Shown here in pieces: positions 1 through 7,675 of a stretch of 57,269 nt of DNA. The notes beneath the pieces were generated by a model. The model was not told where the DNA came from. It ran no database searches and saw only the letters and a list, made by a program, of their open reading frames with translations. This DNA comes from Clostridiales bacterium (GTDB taxonomy: Bacteria > Bacillota > Clostridia > Christensenellales > Aristaeellaceae), in the NCBI GenBank assembly GCA_012521895.1, contig JAAYLK010000046.1, forward strand, positions 1-57,269, given 5' to 3'. Within the stretch, counting starts at the first letter, position 1. Every line of letters starts with the position of its first letter. The position numbers and the translations under genes were made by a program.

Positions 1-244
1 CCCGACTTTTCCCCTGTTGTTTCAGTATATTTATCAAGCTGATTGGCCCCACCTCCCCAGGCGAGGCCTGTCATCCCACCCTCACAAAACAGCCGGCGTG
101 CGGTCGTAACAATGACTTTGCCATGTGCACCTGTGCGCTGTACGGGGAGTTAACTGTTATAAGAAGATACGCTCCCGTCGCATTCACAGATTGCACGCGT
201 ACGTGCGTTTCACGCCCACATCTGTTTGCTACACCAAAATCGCT
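1..244. other. Left-edge stretch without a recognised gene
   Basis: Open frames here are short and run into the antisense of the following minus-strand gene. I see no terminator with a T tract and no recognisable protein. The stretch is simply the region downstream of the DIP1984-family gene. Confidence 0.5.
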
Positions 245-697
245 TTATCGCAAGTCAGTCGTCCAGTTCAGCCCCTGGATGCGCGTGTCCAGCTCGCGCA
301 GTTCCTTGGCCAGCTCATCCGCCTGGCGGCGCGTGGTGGCCACGTCCACCGTGCTCTCGATCCTGATTTCCGTGTGGCGCGCGCGGTTGACCAGGTCGGA
401 CGCCGTGTTGGCCAGGTTGCGCATGATGCGGGTTTTCTCGCCCAGTACATCGCGCCTGGACAGCATCTGGGTGATGGTTTCACCCTCCTGCACCGTTACG
501 CTGTTGGTGTGGTTGATGCGCGTGATGAGGTCCTCCAGCTGGGCACACAGCGCGTCCAGCTCCTTGAGCAGCGCCTGCGGGTCCTCAAAGGGCAGGTCCC
601 CCTCCTGCACGCGGGCGGAATCCAGCAGCCGCCGCTCCAAAATGGACAGCCGTTTCTGCACATCCTTGCGCAAAATAAGCGCTTCAGCAAGCTTCAT
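245..697 (-). CDS. DIP1984 family protein
   Basis: A 150-residue, strongly charged, mostly helical protein. Its pattern (MKLAEALILRKD at the N terminus, a central ITRINHTNS stretch, then a long Glu/Arg-rich helix and a GLNW near the C terminus) matches the DIP1984 family, sometimes called septicolysin-like. The family has a known helical fold but no established biochemical role, so none is claimed. There is no signal peptide or membrane segment, so it should be cytosolic. The ATG at 697 has an AAGGAG at good distance. It is transcribed away from the ABC exporter leader and appears monocistronic. Confidence 0.8.
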   Translation of the reverse strand: MKLAEALILRKDVQKRLSILERRLLDSARVQEGDLPFEDPQALLKELDALCAQLEDLITRINHTNSVTVQEGETITQMLSRRDVLGEKTRIMRNLANTASDLVNRARHTEIRIESTVDVATTRRQADELAKELRELDTRIQGLNWTTDLR

Positions 698-841
698 ATG
701 CTTCTCCTTATGATTGCTGGTCGATTTGATGGATGGTTGATGTATTCATAATATACCACAGCGCGGGCTGTCAGGGAATGATTTCTCTCCCATCTTCCCA
801 AAAAAATTCAAGCAAATCAAGCAATTTCCGTCAAAAACCGC

Positions 842-871
842 TTGACTTTGAATTGATGAAACCCCTATACT
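842..871 (+). promoter_or_regulatory. Sigma-A type promoter for the ABC exporter leader
   Basis: TTGACT at 842-847 and TATACT at 866-871 are separated by 18 bp. A transcript starting near 878 would carry the leader ORF and the attenuator before the transporter genes. Confidence 0.7.
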
Positions 872-902
872 GTCAACGAACATCAAGAAAGGAGGCCGCA
901 AC

Positions 903-977
903 ATGATCAGGGTGAACTGGATCCGGGTAAGCCCGAAGCAACCAATGCCATGGCACGGCCAGCTTTTCTTGCGCTAA
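903..977 (+). CDS. Putative 24-residue leader peptide of the ABC exporter operon
   Basis: ATG at 903 follows an AAGGAGG at 889-895 with ideal spacing, and TAA is at 975-977. The peptide begins MIRVNWIRVSPK and ends WHGQLFLR, with a QPMPW stretch in the middle that could slow translation. It lies between a good promoter and a perfect intrinsic terminator hairpin, and its codons 15-22 overlap the 5' arm of an alternative pairing that would break that terminator. This is the standard layout of ribosome-mediated attenuation; the family precedent is bmrB upstream of bmrCD in Bacillus. That this peptide senses a ribosome-targeting drug is inference. Confidence 0.7.
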   Translation: MIRVNWIRVSPKQPMPWHGQLFLR

Positions 978-1013
978 AACACAGGCACGCTTGAAGGCGG
1001 CTCCGGCATGGCA
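946..1013 (+). promoter_or_regulatory. Candidate antiterminator pairing
   Basis: TGCCATG at 946-952, inside the leader ORF, is complementary to CATGGCA at 1007-1013. The pairing can be extended with CGG 956-958 to CCG 1003-1005, AGC 961-963 to GCT 1000-1002 and TTC 966-968 to GAA 993-995. It uses the upstream arm of the terminator hairpin, so the two structures exclude each other. A ribosome paused in the first ten or so codons of the leader would leave 946-968 free; one finishing the leader would cover part of it. Confidence 0.6.
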
Positions 1014-1031
1014 CATGCAGGAGCTGTTTTT
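998..1031 (+). terminator. Intrinsic terminator (attenuator) directly before the ABC gene
   Basis: CGGCTCC 998-1004 pairs with GGAGCTG 1020-1026 (one G-T pair), then after a G/A mismatch GCATG 1006-1010 pairs with CATGC 1014-1018 around a GCA loop. Five T follow at 1027-1031. The T tract abuts the ATG at 1032, and the AGGAG for that ATG lies in the hairpin's 3' arm, so folding would hinder both transcription and translation. Confidence 0.8.
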
Positions 1032-2879
1032 ATGTCCAAACACAACAGGAGCTTTATGAAAAAAAGAAACCACAGGCTGATGGCCAGCCTGCTCAAAGAA
1101 AACCTGCGCTATTTTCTGGGCGCGGCGATCCTTGGCATCTTCAGCGTCTTCCTGGGCTTTTTCACGCCCGCGGTGCTGGCGGAGGTGCTGGACAACTACC
1201 TCCAGGGCCTGCCTTCCCGCCTGCCGGCCTTTTTAAACAACTGGACAGAGGGTCTGGGCGGGCGGGAATTCATGCGGCAAAACCTGTGGATTCCGGGCCT
1301 TGCATTGGTCCTGATCAGCGTGCTCAGCGGCTTTTTCAACTTCCTAAAAGGCCGTTGGACGGCAACCGGCGCCGAAAACTCCGCAAGGCGGCTGCGCAAT
1401 GACCTGTACTCCCACCTGCAGGAGCTGCCCTTCTCCTACCACTCCAAAGCCGCCACCGGCGACCTGGTGCAGCGCTGCACCTCGGACGTGGACACGGTGC
1501 GCCGCTTCCTGTCCATGCAGCTGTTAAGCATCGTGGACGCTGTGATGATGGTGGGCATCGCGCTGGCGCTGCTGATCCCCATTTCCATCAAAATCACCAT
1601 GATCAGCCTGATTATCATGCCGGTGCTGTTCCTGTTTGCCTGGCAGTTTTTCAAACTCATCATCAAGGCCTTCCGCACGGCGGACGAGGCCGAGGGCAAG
1701 CTGACCACCGTGCTGCAGGAAAACCTGACCGGCGTGCGCGTTGTGCGCGCCTTTGGCCAAGCCCAGCGCGAGATTGAAAAATACGAGGCCGCCAACCGCG
1801 AAAACCGCGACAAGTTCATGAAGCTGACCTGGCTGGACGCCATCTACTGGTCCTCCGGCGACCTGATGGGCATGGTGCAGTCCCTGCTGACCCTGCTGGT
1901 GTCATTGATGGAAGCGCGGGCGGGCAACATCAGCATCGGCGATGTGGTGGTGTTCACCAGCTACATCAGCATGCTGATCTGGCCGGTCAGGAACCTGGGC
2001 CGCATCCTCTCCCAGGGCGGGCGCACCATGGTGTCCCTGGAGCGCATTGACGAGATCCTGCGCCAAAAGGAAGAAAAGGACATCGACGGCGCCATCACCC
2101 CCAATTTGAACGGCGACATCGTGTTTGACAAGGTAAGCTTCCAGTATGACGAGGGCGGCGAGGTGTTAAAGGACCTGTCCTTCACCATCAAGGCCGGGCA
2201 GACCGTGGCCTTCCTGGGCGCGACGGGTTCGGGCAAGTCCACCATTGCGCTGCTGCTGCAGCGGCTGTACCCGGTGACCCGCGGCACCATCACCATCTCC
2301 GGCGAGGACATCGCCACCGTCAAGCGCAAGCACCTGCGCGCCCGCGTGGGCCTGGTGCTGCAGGAGCCCTTCCTCTACTCCAAAACCATCTATGACAACC
2401 TGCGCATGGCAGCGCCGGACAAAACCAAAGAGCAGATTGAATTGGCCGCCCAGGACGCCCAGGCCAAGGACTTCATTGAAGAGAGCGAAAAGGGCTGGCA
2501 GACCATGGTGGGTGAGCGCGGCGTCACCCTGTCCGGCGGCCAGAAGCAGCGCGCCGCCATCGCAAGAACGCTGCTGAAGGACAACGATGTGCTGATTTTT
2601 GACGACTCCCTGTCCGCGGTGGACACGCAGACGGACGCCCGCATCCGCGAAGCCCTCCGCCGGCGCAGCCGTGACATCACCACCATCATCATCAGCCACC
2701 GCATACTGACCTTGAGCCAGGCGGACAAGATATTCGTGCTGGAAGACGGCAAAATCACCGACCAGGGCAGCCATGAGGAGCTCATCGCGCGGCCCGGGCT
2801 GTACCAGCGCATCAACCAGATTCAATCCGGCCTGGAAGACGAATTTGTCGCCCAGGCGACCACCCCGGAGGCCCTATGA
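1032..2879 (+). CDS. Heterodimeric ABC exporter half transporter, degenerate-site subunit
   Basis: A 615-residue half transporter: membrane domain of six helices to about residue 325, then a nucleotide-binding domain. Walker A is GATGSGKST (396-404), the signature is LSGGQ (from 500) and Walker B is VLIFDD. The position after the Walker B Asp, normally the catalytic Glu, is Asp 526. This pattern is known for the BmrC/YheI-type partner of asymmetric heterodimeric multidrug exporters. It overlaps the next gene by ATGA, which fits translational coupling and co-assembly. ATG 1032 has AGGAG at 1019-1023; ATG 1056 (AGGAG 1047-1051, close spacing) is an alternative that would be free even when the hairpin region is folded. 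The substrate cannot be told from sequence. Confidence 0.9.
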   Translation: MSKHNRSFMKKRNHRLMASLLKENLRYFLGAAILGIFSVFLGFFTPAVLAEVLDNYLQGLPSRLPAFLNNWTEGLGGREFMRQNLWIPGLALVLISVLSGFFNFLKGRWTATGAENSARRLRNDLYSHLQELPFSYHSKAATGDLVQRCTSDVDTVRRFLSMQLLSIVDAVMMVGIALALLIPISIKITMISLIIMPVLFLFAWQFFKLIIKAFRTADEAEGKLTTVLQENLTGVRVVRAFGQAQREIEKYEAANRENRDKFMKLTWLDAIYWSSGDLMGMVQSLLTLLVSLMEARAGNISIGDVVVFTSYISMLIWPVRNLGRILSQGGRTMVSLERIDEILRQKEEKDIDGAITPNLNGDIVFDKVSFQYDEGGEVLKDLSFTIKAGQTVAFLGATGSGKSTIALLLQRLYPVTRGTITISGEDIATVKRKHLRARVGLVLQEPFLYSKTIYDNLRMAAPDKTKEQIELAAQDAQAKDFIEESEKGWQTMVGERGVTLSGGQKQRAAIARTLLKDNDVLIFDDSLSAVDTQTDARIREALRRRSRDITTIIISHRILTLSQADKIFVLEDGKITDQGSHEELIARPGLYQRINQIQSGLEDEFVAQATTPEAL

Positions 2880-4735
2880 GTGACATGAGTTTTATCGAAG
2901 AACAGGACTATACCAAAAAGTTTGACCCGCTTTTGTTTAAAAAGCTGTTCGTCCACATGCGGAAGCACTGGAAGGCGATGGGCTTTGTGGCCGCCATGAT
3001 GGCCATCATGGCCATCACCGACGTCTTCTTCCCGCTGCTCACCCGCCACGCGATTGACAACTACATCCTGTCGGGCGCGGACGCCGCCTCCCTGTGGCCC
3101 TTCGCCCTTTTGTACCTGGCCCTCATCATCCTGCAGGTCATCGTCATCTTCCTGTTCATCCTAGTTGCAGGCAGGGTGGAGCACCGCGTGGCCTATGACA
3201 TGCGGCAGAAGGGCTTCAAGAAACTGCAGGAACTGCCCTTTTCCTACTACGACCGCACCAGCGTGGGCTATTTGATGAGCAGGCTGACCAGCGACACCAG
3301 CAACCTGTCCGAGGCCTTTGGCTGGGGCCTGGTGGACCTGGTCTGGGCCAGCTTCTTCCTGGTGTCCGTCACCACCGCCATGCTGATCATCAACTGGCAG
3401 CTGGCCCTGATTGTCATCGCCGTGGTGCCCGTCCTGGTGGTGATCACCATCTGGTTCCAGAAGCGCATCCTGAAGGCCCAGCGCGAGGTGCGCAAGATCA
3501 ACTCCCGCATCACCGGCAGCTTCAACGAGGGCATCATGGGCGCCAAGACCACCAAGACCCTGGTGCGCGAAGAACAAAACACGGCGGAGTTCAAGGAGTT
3601 GAGCCTGACCATGCGCCGCAACGCAGTGCGCGCCGCCACCCTGTCCAGCCTGTTTTTGCCGCTGGTGATCGCCATCTCCTCCCTGGCCTCCGCCTTTGTG
3701 TTGGGCGAGGGGGCCAGCCGCGTGCTGTCAGGCGCCCTCACCCTGGGCACGCTGACCGCCTTTGTGAACTACTCCGTGCAGTTTTTTAACCCCATCCGGG
3801 ACATCGCCGGCACCTTCGCCGAGATGCAGCGCATCCAAGCCGCGGCCGAGCGCGTGGTCAGCCTGCTGGAAACGGAAAGCGACATCAAGGACACGGAGGA
3901 GGTCATCGCCAAATACGGTGACAACTTCCACCCCAAGACCGAAAACTGGGAAAAAATCGTCGGGGAAGTGGAATTCCGAGATGTGACCTTCAAGTACAAG
4001 GATGGCGAGGAGGTCCTCAAGAACTTCAACCTCAAGGTGGCCCCCGGGGAAACCATCGCCATCGTGGGCCCCACCGGCGCCGGCAAATCCACCATCGTCA
4101 ACCTCCTGTGCCGCTTTTACGAGCCCACCCAGGGCAGCATCCTGATTGACGGCAAGGATTACAGGGAGCGCAGCCAGCTGTGGCTGCAGTCGGACCTGGG
4201 CTATGTGCTGCAGGAGCCGCACCTGTTCTCCGGCACCGTGATGGACAATTTGCGCTACGCCGACCCGGACGCCACGGAGGAGGAGGCCATCAAAGCCGCG
4301 AAGCTGGTGAACGCCGACACCTTCATCCAAAAGATGGACAAGGGCTACAATTCTGAAGTGGGCGAGGGCGGCAGCCGCCTGTCCACCGGCGAAAAGCAGC
4401 TGGTGTCCTTCGCCCGCGCCATCCTGCACGACCCCATGCTGTTCATCCTGGACGAGGCCACCAGCTCTGTTGATACAGAGACCGAGATGATGATTCAGCA
4501 CGCCATTGAGAAGACCCTGGAAGGGCGCACCAGCTTCATCATCGCCCACCGCCTGTCCACCATCCGCTCCGCCGACCGCATCCTGCTGCTGGAGGACGGC
4601 AAAATCACCGAGGAAGGCCGTCACGAGGAGCTGCTGCGCCGCCGCGGCGCCTACTACGAGCTGTACACCAACCAGTTCCGTGAGGAGGCCGCCAGCCAGG
4701 TGCTGGGCAAGAAGGACGGCAAAAATGAAGCCTGA
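2876..4735 (+). CDS. Heterodimeric ABC exporter half transporter, catalytic-site subunit
   Basis: A 619-residue partner of the preceding gene. It has six predicted membrane helices in the first 330 residues and a nucleotide-binding domain with Walker A GPTGAGKST (398-406), Walker B FILDE with the catalytic Glu 527, and a non-canonical signature LSTGE (502-506). The deviant signature here and the missing Glu in the partner belong to the same composite ATP site, so the heterodimer should have one consensus and one degenerate site, as in BmrCD and TM287/288. Extra sequence of about 40 residues precedes the nucleotide-binding domain. It should export lipophilic compounds from the cytoplasmic membrane. 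The 3' end overlaps the acetyltransferase gene. Confidence 0.9.
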   Translation: MSDMSFIEEQDYTKKFDPLLFKKLFVHMRKHWKAMGFVAAMMAIMAITDVFFPLLTRHAIDNYILSGADAASLWPFALLYLALIILQVIVIFLFILVAGRVEHRVAYDMRQKGFKKLQELPFSYYDRTSVGYLMSRLTSDTSNLSEAFGWGLVDLVWASFFLVSVTTAMLIINWQLALIVIAVVPVLVVITIWFQKRILKAQREVRKINSRITGSFNEGIMGAKTTKTLVREEQNTAEFKELSLTMRRNAVRAATLSSLFLPLVIAISSLASAFVLGEGASRVLSGALTLGTLTAFVNYSVQFFNPIRDIAGTFAEMQRIQAAAERVVSLLETESDIKDTEEVIAKYGDNFHPKTENWEKIVGEVEFRDVTFKYKDGEEVLKNFNLKVAPGETIAIVGPTGAGKSTIVNLLCRFYEPTQGSILIDGKDYRERSQLWLQSDLGYVLQEPHLFSGTVMDNLRYADPDATEEEAIKAAKLVNADTFIQKMDKGYNSEVGEGGSRLSTGEKQLVSFARAILHDPMLFILDEATSSVDTETEMMIQHAIEKTLEGRTSFIIAHRLSTIRSADRILLLEDGKITEEGRHEELLRRRGAYYELYTNQFREEAASQVLGKKDGKNEA

Positions 4736-5198
4736 CGCGGTTGTAAAGGCGGTTGAAAATCCGGAACTGAAAGAGACAATCGCAAGCGCGGTGCTGAACA
4801 ATCTGCCGGACTGGTTCGGCCTGCCCGACAGCACCTTAAGCTACATTCAGGACGCCAGGGAGCTGCCTTTTTACGCAGTATATGTGGATGATCAGCCTGT
4901 TGGCTTTGTCACCCGCAAGGACACCGCCAGGCACACCGCCGAGGTGCACTGCATGGGCGTGCTGCCGGAGCATCACCGCCAGGGCTTGGGTGAAAAATTG
5001 ATACACGCCCTGGAAATGGACTGCAAACGCGGCGGATTGAAGCTGATGCAGGTGAAGACCGTGGATGAGGGCCACTACCCGGACAGCTACGACAAAACCA
5101 TCGCCTTTTATGAGAAGATGGGCTTTGTCCGCTTAGAAGTTTTTCCGGAGATGTGGGACCCCTGGAACCCCTGCCTGGTGCTGGTGAAGCCGCTGTAA
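4725..5198 (+). CDS. GNAT family N-acetyltransferase
   Basis: A 157-residue acetyltransferase. The acetyl-CoA pyrophosphate-binding motif HHRQGLGEKL is at about 83-92, preceded by the beta strand VHCMGVLP, and IAFYEKMGF near 126-134 is the usual C-terminal GNAT helix-strand. The open frame extends far upstream, but the family begins near ATG 4725, which has AAGGACGG before it and overlaps the ABC gene stop by 11 bases. Being third in the exporter operon, it may modify the same compound that the exporter expels, although this is inference; many GNATs are unrelated to their neighbours. The operon ends in a strong terminator. Confidence 0.85.
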   Translation: MKPDAVVKAVENPELKETIASAVLNNLPDWFGLPDSTLSYIQDARELPFYAVYVDDQPVGFVTRKDTARHTAEVHCMGVLPEHHRQGLGEKLIHALEMDCKRGGLKLMQVKTVDEGHYPDSYDKTIAFYEKMGFVRLEVFPEMWDPWNPCLVLVKPL

Positions 5199-5218
5199 AT
5201 CCATAACAATTTCCAATA

Positions 5219-5262
5219 AAAAATCATCAACGCGGTCCTTCAGTGAAGCGTTGATGATTTTT
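5219..5262 (+). terminator. Intrinsic terminator of the ABC exporter operon
   Basis: A perfect 15-bp stem (5219-5233 with 5248-5262) ends in a T run and is followed by more T residues to 5270. The A run on the 5' side would also let it work in the other direction. Confidence 0.9.
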
Positions 5263-5288
5263 CATTTTTTAAAGGCAGCAGCTACCAC

Positions 5289-5317
5289 TTGAGCGCTGTA
5301 CCCGCGAGTGATAAAAT
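5289..5317 (+). promoter_or_regulatory. Promoter candidate for the dockerin-like gene
   Basis: TTGAGC at 5289-5294 and TAAAAT at 5312-5317 are 17 bp apart, within a GATAAAATATA context. Confidence 0.5.
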
Positions 5318-5650
5318 ATACCTTGGCTGAACACCAAGACCATATCGACAGCATGTGAGATACATCAATTGATTTGGATGGGAGGTTTGCATACAAGGCT
5401 GAACAGACAGCATGTCACATCTGCTGGTTGATCCACGCATCCCACTTCGTTCTGACGGTTCCTCTCCCGACACCGCCGATCGCATAAAAGCTATCCTGGC
5501 GGGCATCCTGTACGACATCACGCCGTCAAAAACCAAAGCTTTGGCCGGCACCGGGAAGGACACGGCCGAACCCCCCTCCCGGCGCGCTTACGGAACAGAA
5601 GGTGGGCAGGCAAGGGCCGTCACGGCCCGTATCAACCTGAGGAGATGCAT
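5318..5650 (+). other. Long 5' leader with an imperfect direct repeat; no certain gene
   Basis: About 330 bases separate the promoter from the dockerin-like gene. GGCTGAACA followed by GACAGCATGT occurs twice (near 5325-5356 and 5397-5416). An 80-codon open frame (5412-5654) has fairly good codon bias but no Shine-Dalgarno near its ATG and no recognised protein, so I do not call it a gene. Confidence 0.35.
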
Positions 5651-6826
5651 ATGAGAAAGTTTGTCTGTGCCTTGCTGACCGGGGCTTTGTTGCTCGCGCT
5701 GTGCGCGGGCACGGCAGGTGCCTCCGGCCTTCCCGGTTTTGAACCGCCGCCCATCCAGATTCTGCTTACCATCGTGATTCAAAACCCTAATCAGGACAAG
5801 ACCACCGCGGTGGTCGGCGAAACCCTCACCGCAACCTGGCTGGTGTTTGGCAGCAGTCCTCCCTATGACAAGGTGTCCTCCTTCTGGATTCTGGATGAGG
5901 CCCTGGCGCCCAGCTTTGAGAAGGTGTCCGACTCACCGGAGGACTATGTTAACAGCCTCACCTTCGCCAAACCCATGACCGCCCGGCTCGTGGTCCTGGT
6001 GCAGGATGGCGGCAGCAGCCTGTCAGTCAGCTCGGGCACCATCACGGTGAGCGAGCCGGAGCAGTTGAGCATTGCCATCACCTTTGACCGGCCCAGCGTT
6101 GCCCTGCACCAGGCCATCCATGCCAACTGGGAGGTCTCAGGCGGTGTGCCGCCCTACAAGCAGGTGATGTACAGCTGGATGCTCTACAAAGACGGGGTCT
6201 ATTCCCAGACGCCCTACGCGGCGACCACCGCTGTTGGCAACAGCACTTTCGTGCCCACAGAGGGCGAAAGCCTAGCCCTGTCTGTCTCGGTCATCGACAG
6301 CGCGGTCAAGGCCAAGGACGTGACTTCCGCCTGGATTCCCATCCTCAGCCCCCTGCCCATCACCATCAAGCTGAACCCCTTGAGCAAGCCGGCGGTCACA
6401 CTGGGAGACATCATCACGGGAAGCTGGTCTGTCTCCGGGGGCAACCTGCCCTATACCTCCATTCGCTTCCAATGGCTGCCCCTGTCTGGCGGCCAATCCT
6501 TGCCAGCCAGCTTCGGCATCGCCGCTGTGGAGGGTTACAGCAGCGTCTGGCCCAAGGCGGGCGACCAGCTCATCTTTTCCGTAGAGGTTGTCGACGCCGG
6601 CTTGTATACACAAAGCAAATCCGCCGCCGCCATCCCCATCCTGCCAGTTCGGCGCGGCGACGCCAACCAGGATGGCCTGGTGGACCTGTTGGACCTGGTC
6701 AGCATCATCAACTTCATCACCCTTGGCACCTTCCCCCAGTCCTACACAAACGCCAACGCGGATGCCAATGACCAGGTGAACATCCAGGATGTGGTGTGGG
6801 TGATCAACAACACCCTGGGCTTATAG
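5651..6826 (+). CDS. Secreted protein with three Ig-like repeats and a dockerin-like C terminus
   Basis: A 391-residue exported protein. A Sec signal peptide (MRKF followed by a Leu/Ala core, ending near GTAGASG) is followed by three repeats of about 95 residues, each with a strand pattern containing an SxxPPY or GNLPY turn and an aromatic W strand, consistent with Ig-like modules. From about residue 335 lie two Ca-binding loop segments, GDANQDGLVDLLDLVS and NADANDQVNIQDVVWV, which match type I dockerin halves. Dockerins bind cohesins, so it may attach to a scaffoldin or fold as a calcium-stabilised tail; no cohesin is seen here. ATG 5651 is preferred over ATG 5645 because GAGGAG ends at 5644. 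Confidence 0.8.
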   Translation: MRKFVCALLTGALLLALCAGTAGASGLPGFEPPPIQILLTIVIQNPNQDKTTAVVGETLTATWLVFGSSPPYDKVSSFWILDEALAPSFEKVSDSPEDYVNSLTFAKPMTARLVVLVQDGGSSLSVSSGTITVSEPEQLSIAITFDRPSVALHQAIHANWEVSGGVPPYKQVMYSWMLYKDGVYSQTPYAATTAVGNSTFVPTEGESLALSVSVIDSAVKAKDVTSAWIPILSPLPITIKLNPLSKPAVTLGDIITGSWSVSGGNLPYTSIRFQWLPLSGGQSLPASFGIAAVEGYSSVWPKAGDQLIFSVEVVDAGLYTQSKSAAAIPILPVRRGDANQDGLVDLLDLVSIINFITLGTFPQSYTNANADANDQVNIQDVVWVINNTLGL

Positions 6827-6842
6827 GGCAGCAGAAAGCAGT

Positions 6843-6905
6843 GAAGCGCGACAACGATGGGCTTGTTGTGAGGCTCGCTCACATTGTTCCCTCGTGTCGC
6901 GCTTC
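6843..6905. repeat. Long inverted repeat between convergent genes
   Basis: GAAGCGCGACA (6843-6853) pairs perfectly with TGTCGCGCTTC (6895-6905), and GTGAG (6868-6872) with CTCAC (6878-6882) lies inside. It sits between convergent genes, so it may end both transcripts, but there is no T tract on either strand. Confidence 0.6.
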
Positions 6906-6980
6906 AGCTGCCGCCTGTTGATGCCATCGTGGCATTTATGGCTCTGGCAATCATAGCAATGCGGCCCCGGTTAAAGTTGA

Positions 6981-7496
6981 TTACTTGTCCAGTTCCTTGA
7001 GCAGGGCTTTCATGAAGGCGGGCAGGTCAGCCGGTGAACGGGAGGTGACAAAGCCCTGGTCCACCACGGCTTCACTGTCTTCCCACTGGGCGCCTGCGTT
7101 CACCAGGTCGTCCTTGATGGCCTTGGTGGAGGTCAGTCTGACGCCCTTGATGACGTCGGCGGATGCCGCCACCCAGCCCGCGTGGCAGATCATGGCGATG
7201 GGCTTTTGGGAAGCGCGGAAGGCCTTCACCAGCCTGAGGGCATCAGGATCGGTGCGCACCTTGTCCGGGGCATAGCCGCCGGGGATGACCAGCGCGTCAT
7301 AATCCGCTTCCTTGGCGTCCTTGAAGGTGATGTTGGCTTCAAAAGTGAAGTCGGTCTTGCCTTTGTACTCCCCTTCCCTGGTGCCGGCCACATCCACCTC
7401 GTACCCTGCTTCCTGCAAACGGTAGTAGGGGTAAATCGTCTCTTTCTCATCAAACTTCGGGGCGATGAACATCAGAGCCTTCTTGGTTTTCTTCAT
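6981..7496 (-). CDS. DJ-1/PfpI family protein
   Basis: A 171-residue protein with the full DJ-1/PfpI domain: KKALMFIAPKFDEKE with the conserved acidic residue near the N terminus, the VIPGGYAPD loop, and the nucleophile elbow AMICHAGW with Cys at about 104. This matches the YhbO/PfpI group, reported as cysteine peptidases, deglycases or stress proteins; which activity applies cannot be told. It is cytosolic, with no signal peptide. The ATG at 7496 has AAGGATGG upstream on the minus strand. It appears monocistronic, convergent with the dockerin-like gene and divergent from the SH3 gene. Confidence 0.85.
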   Translation of the reverse strand: MKKTKKALMFIAPKFDEKETIYPYYRLQEAGYEVDVAGTREGEYKGKTDFTFEANITFKDAKEADYDALVIPGGYAPDKVRTDPDALRLVKAFRASQKPIAMICHAGWVAASADVIKGVRLTSTKAIKDDLVNAGAQWEDSEAVVDQGFVTSRSPADLPAFMKALLKELDK

Positions 7497-7675
7497 GAGA
7501 CCATCCTTTCCTTCGTCCTGTATGGGCGCCTGATTTTACGCCCAATCACTGGGAATATACCCTCCCGGCTTTTTTAGCCTTGTGTCTGAACGGTGAACAT
7601 TGGCCGTGGAAGTTTGCCCGAAAAAGGCCGAGGGGGTATACTTTCCATGCGGCGCAACAGCGCCCGGGAGGTATC

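Noticed and set aside
4506-4724. N-terminal extension of the GNAT protein
   Set aside because: This part is the shifted frame of the ABC nucleotide-binding domain; the GNAT family starts near ATG 4725.
3728-4834. Minus-strand frame opposite the second ABC gene
   Set aside because: The plus strand carries conserved Walker motifs; the antisense frame has shadow composition only.
5412-5654. 80-codon frame upstream of the dockerin-like gene
   Set aside because: Codon use is acceptable, but no Shine-Dalgarno stands near its ATG, no family is seen and it overlaps the next start; kept only as a note.
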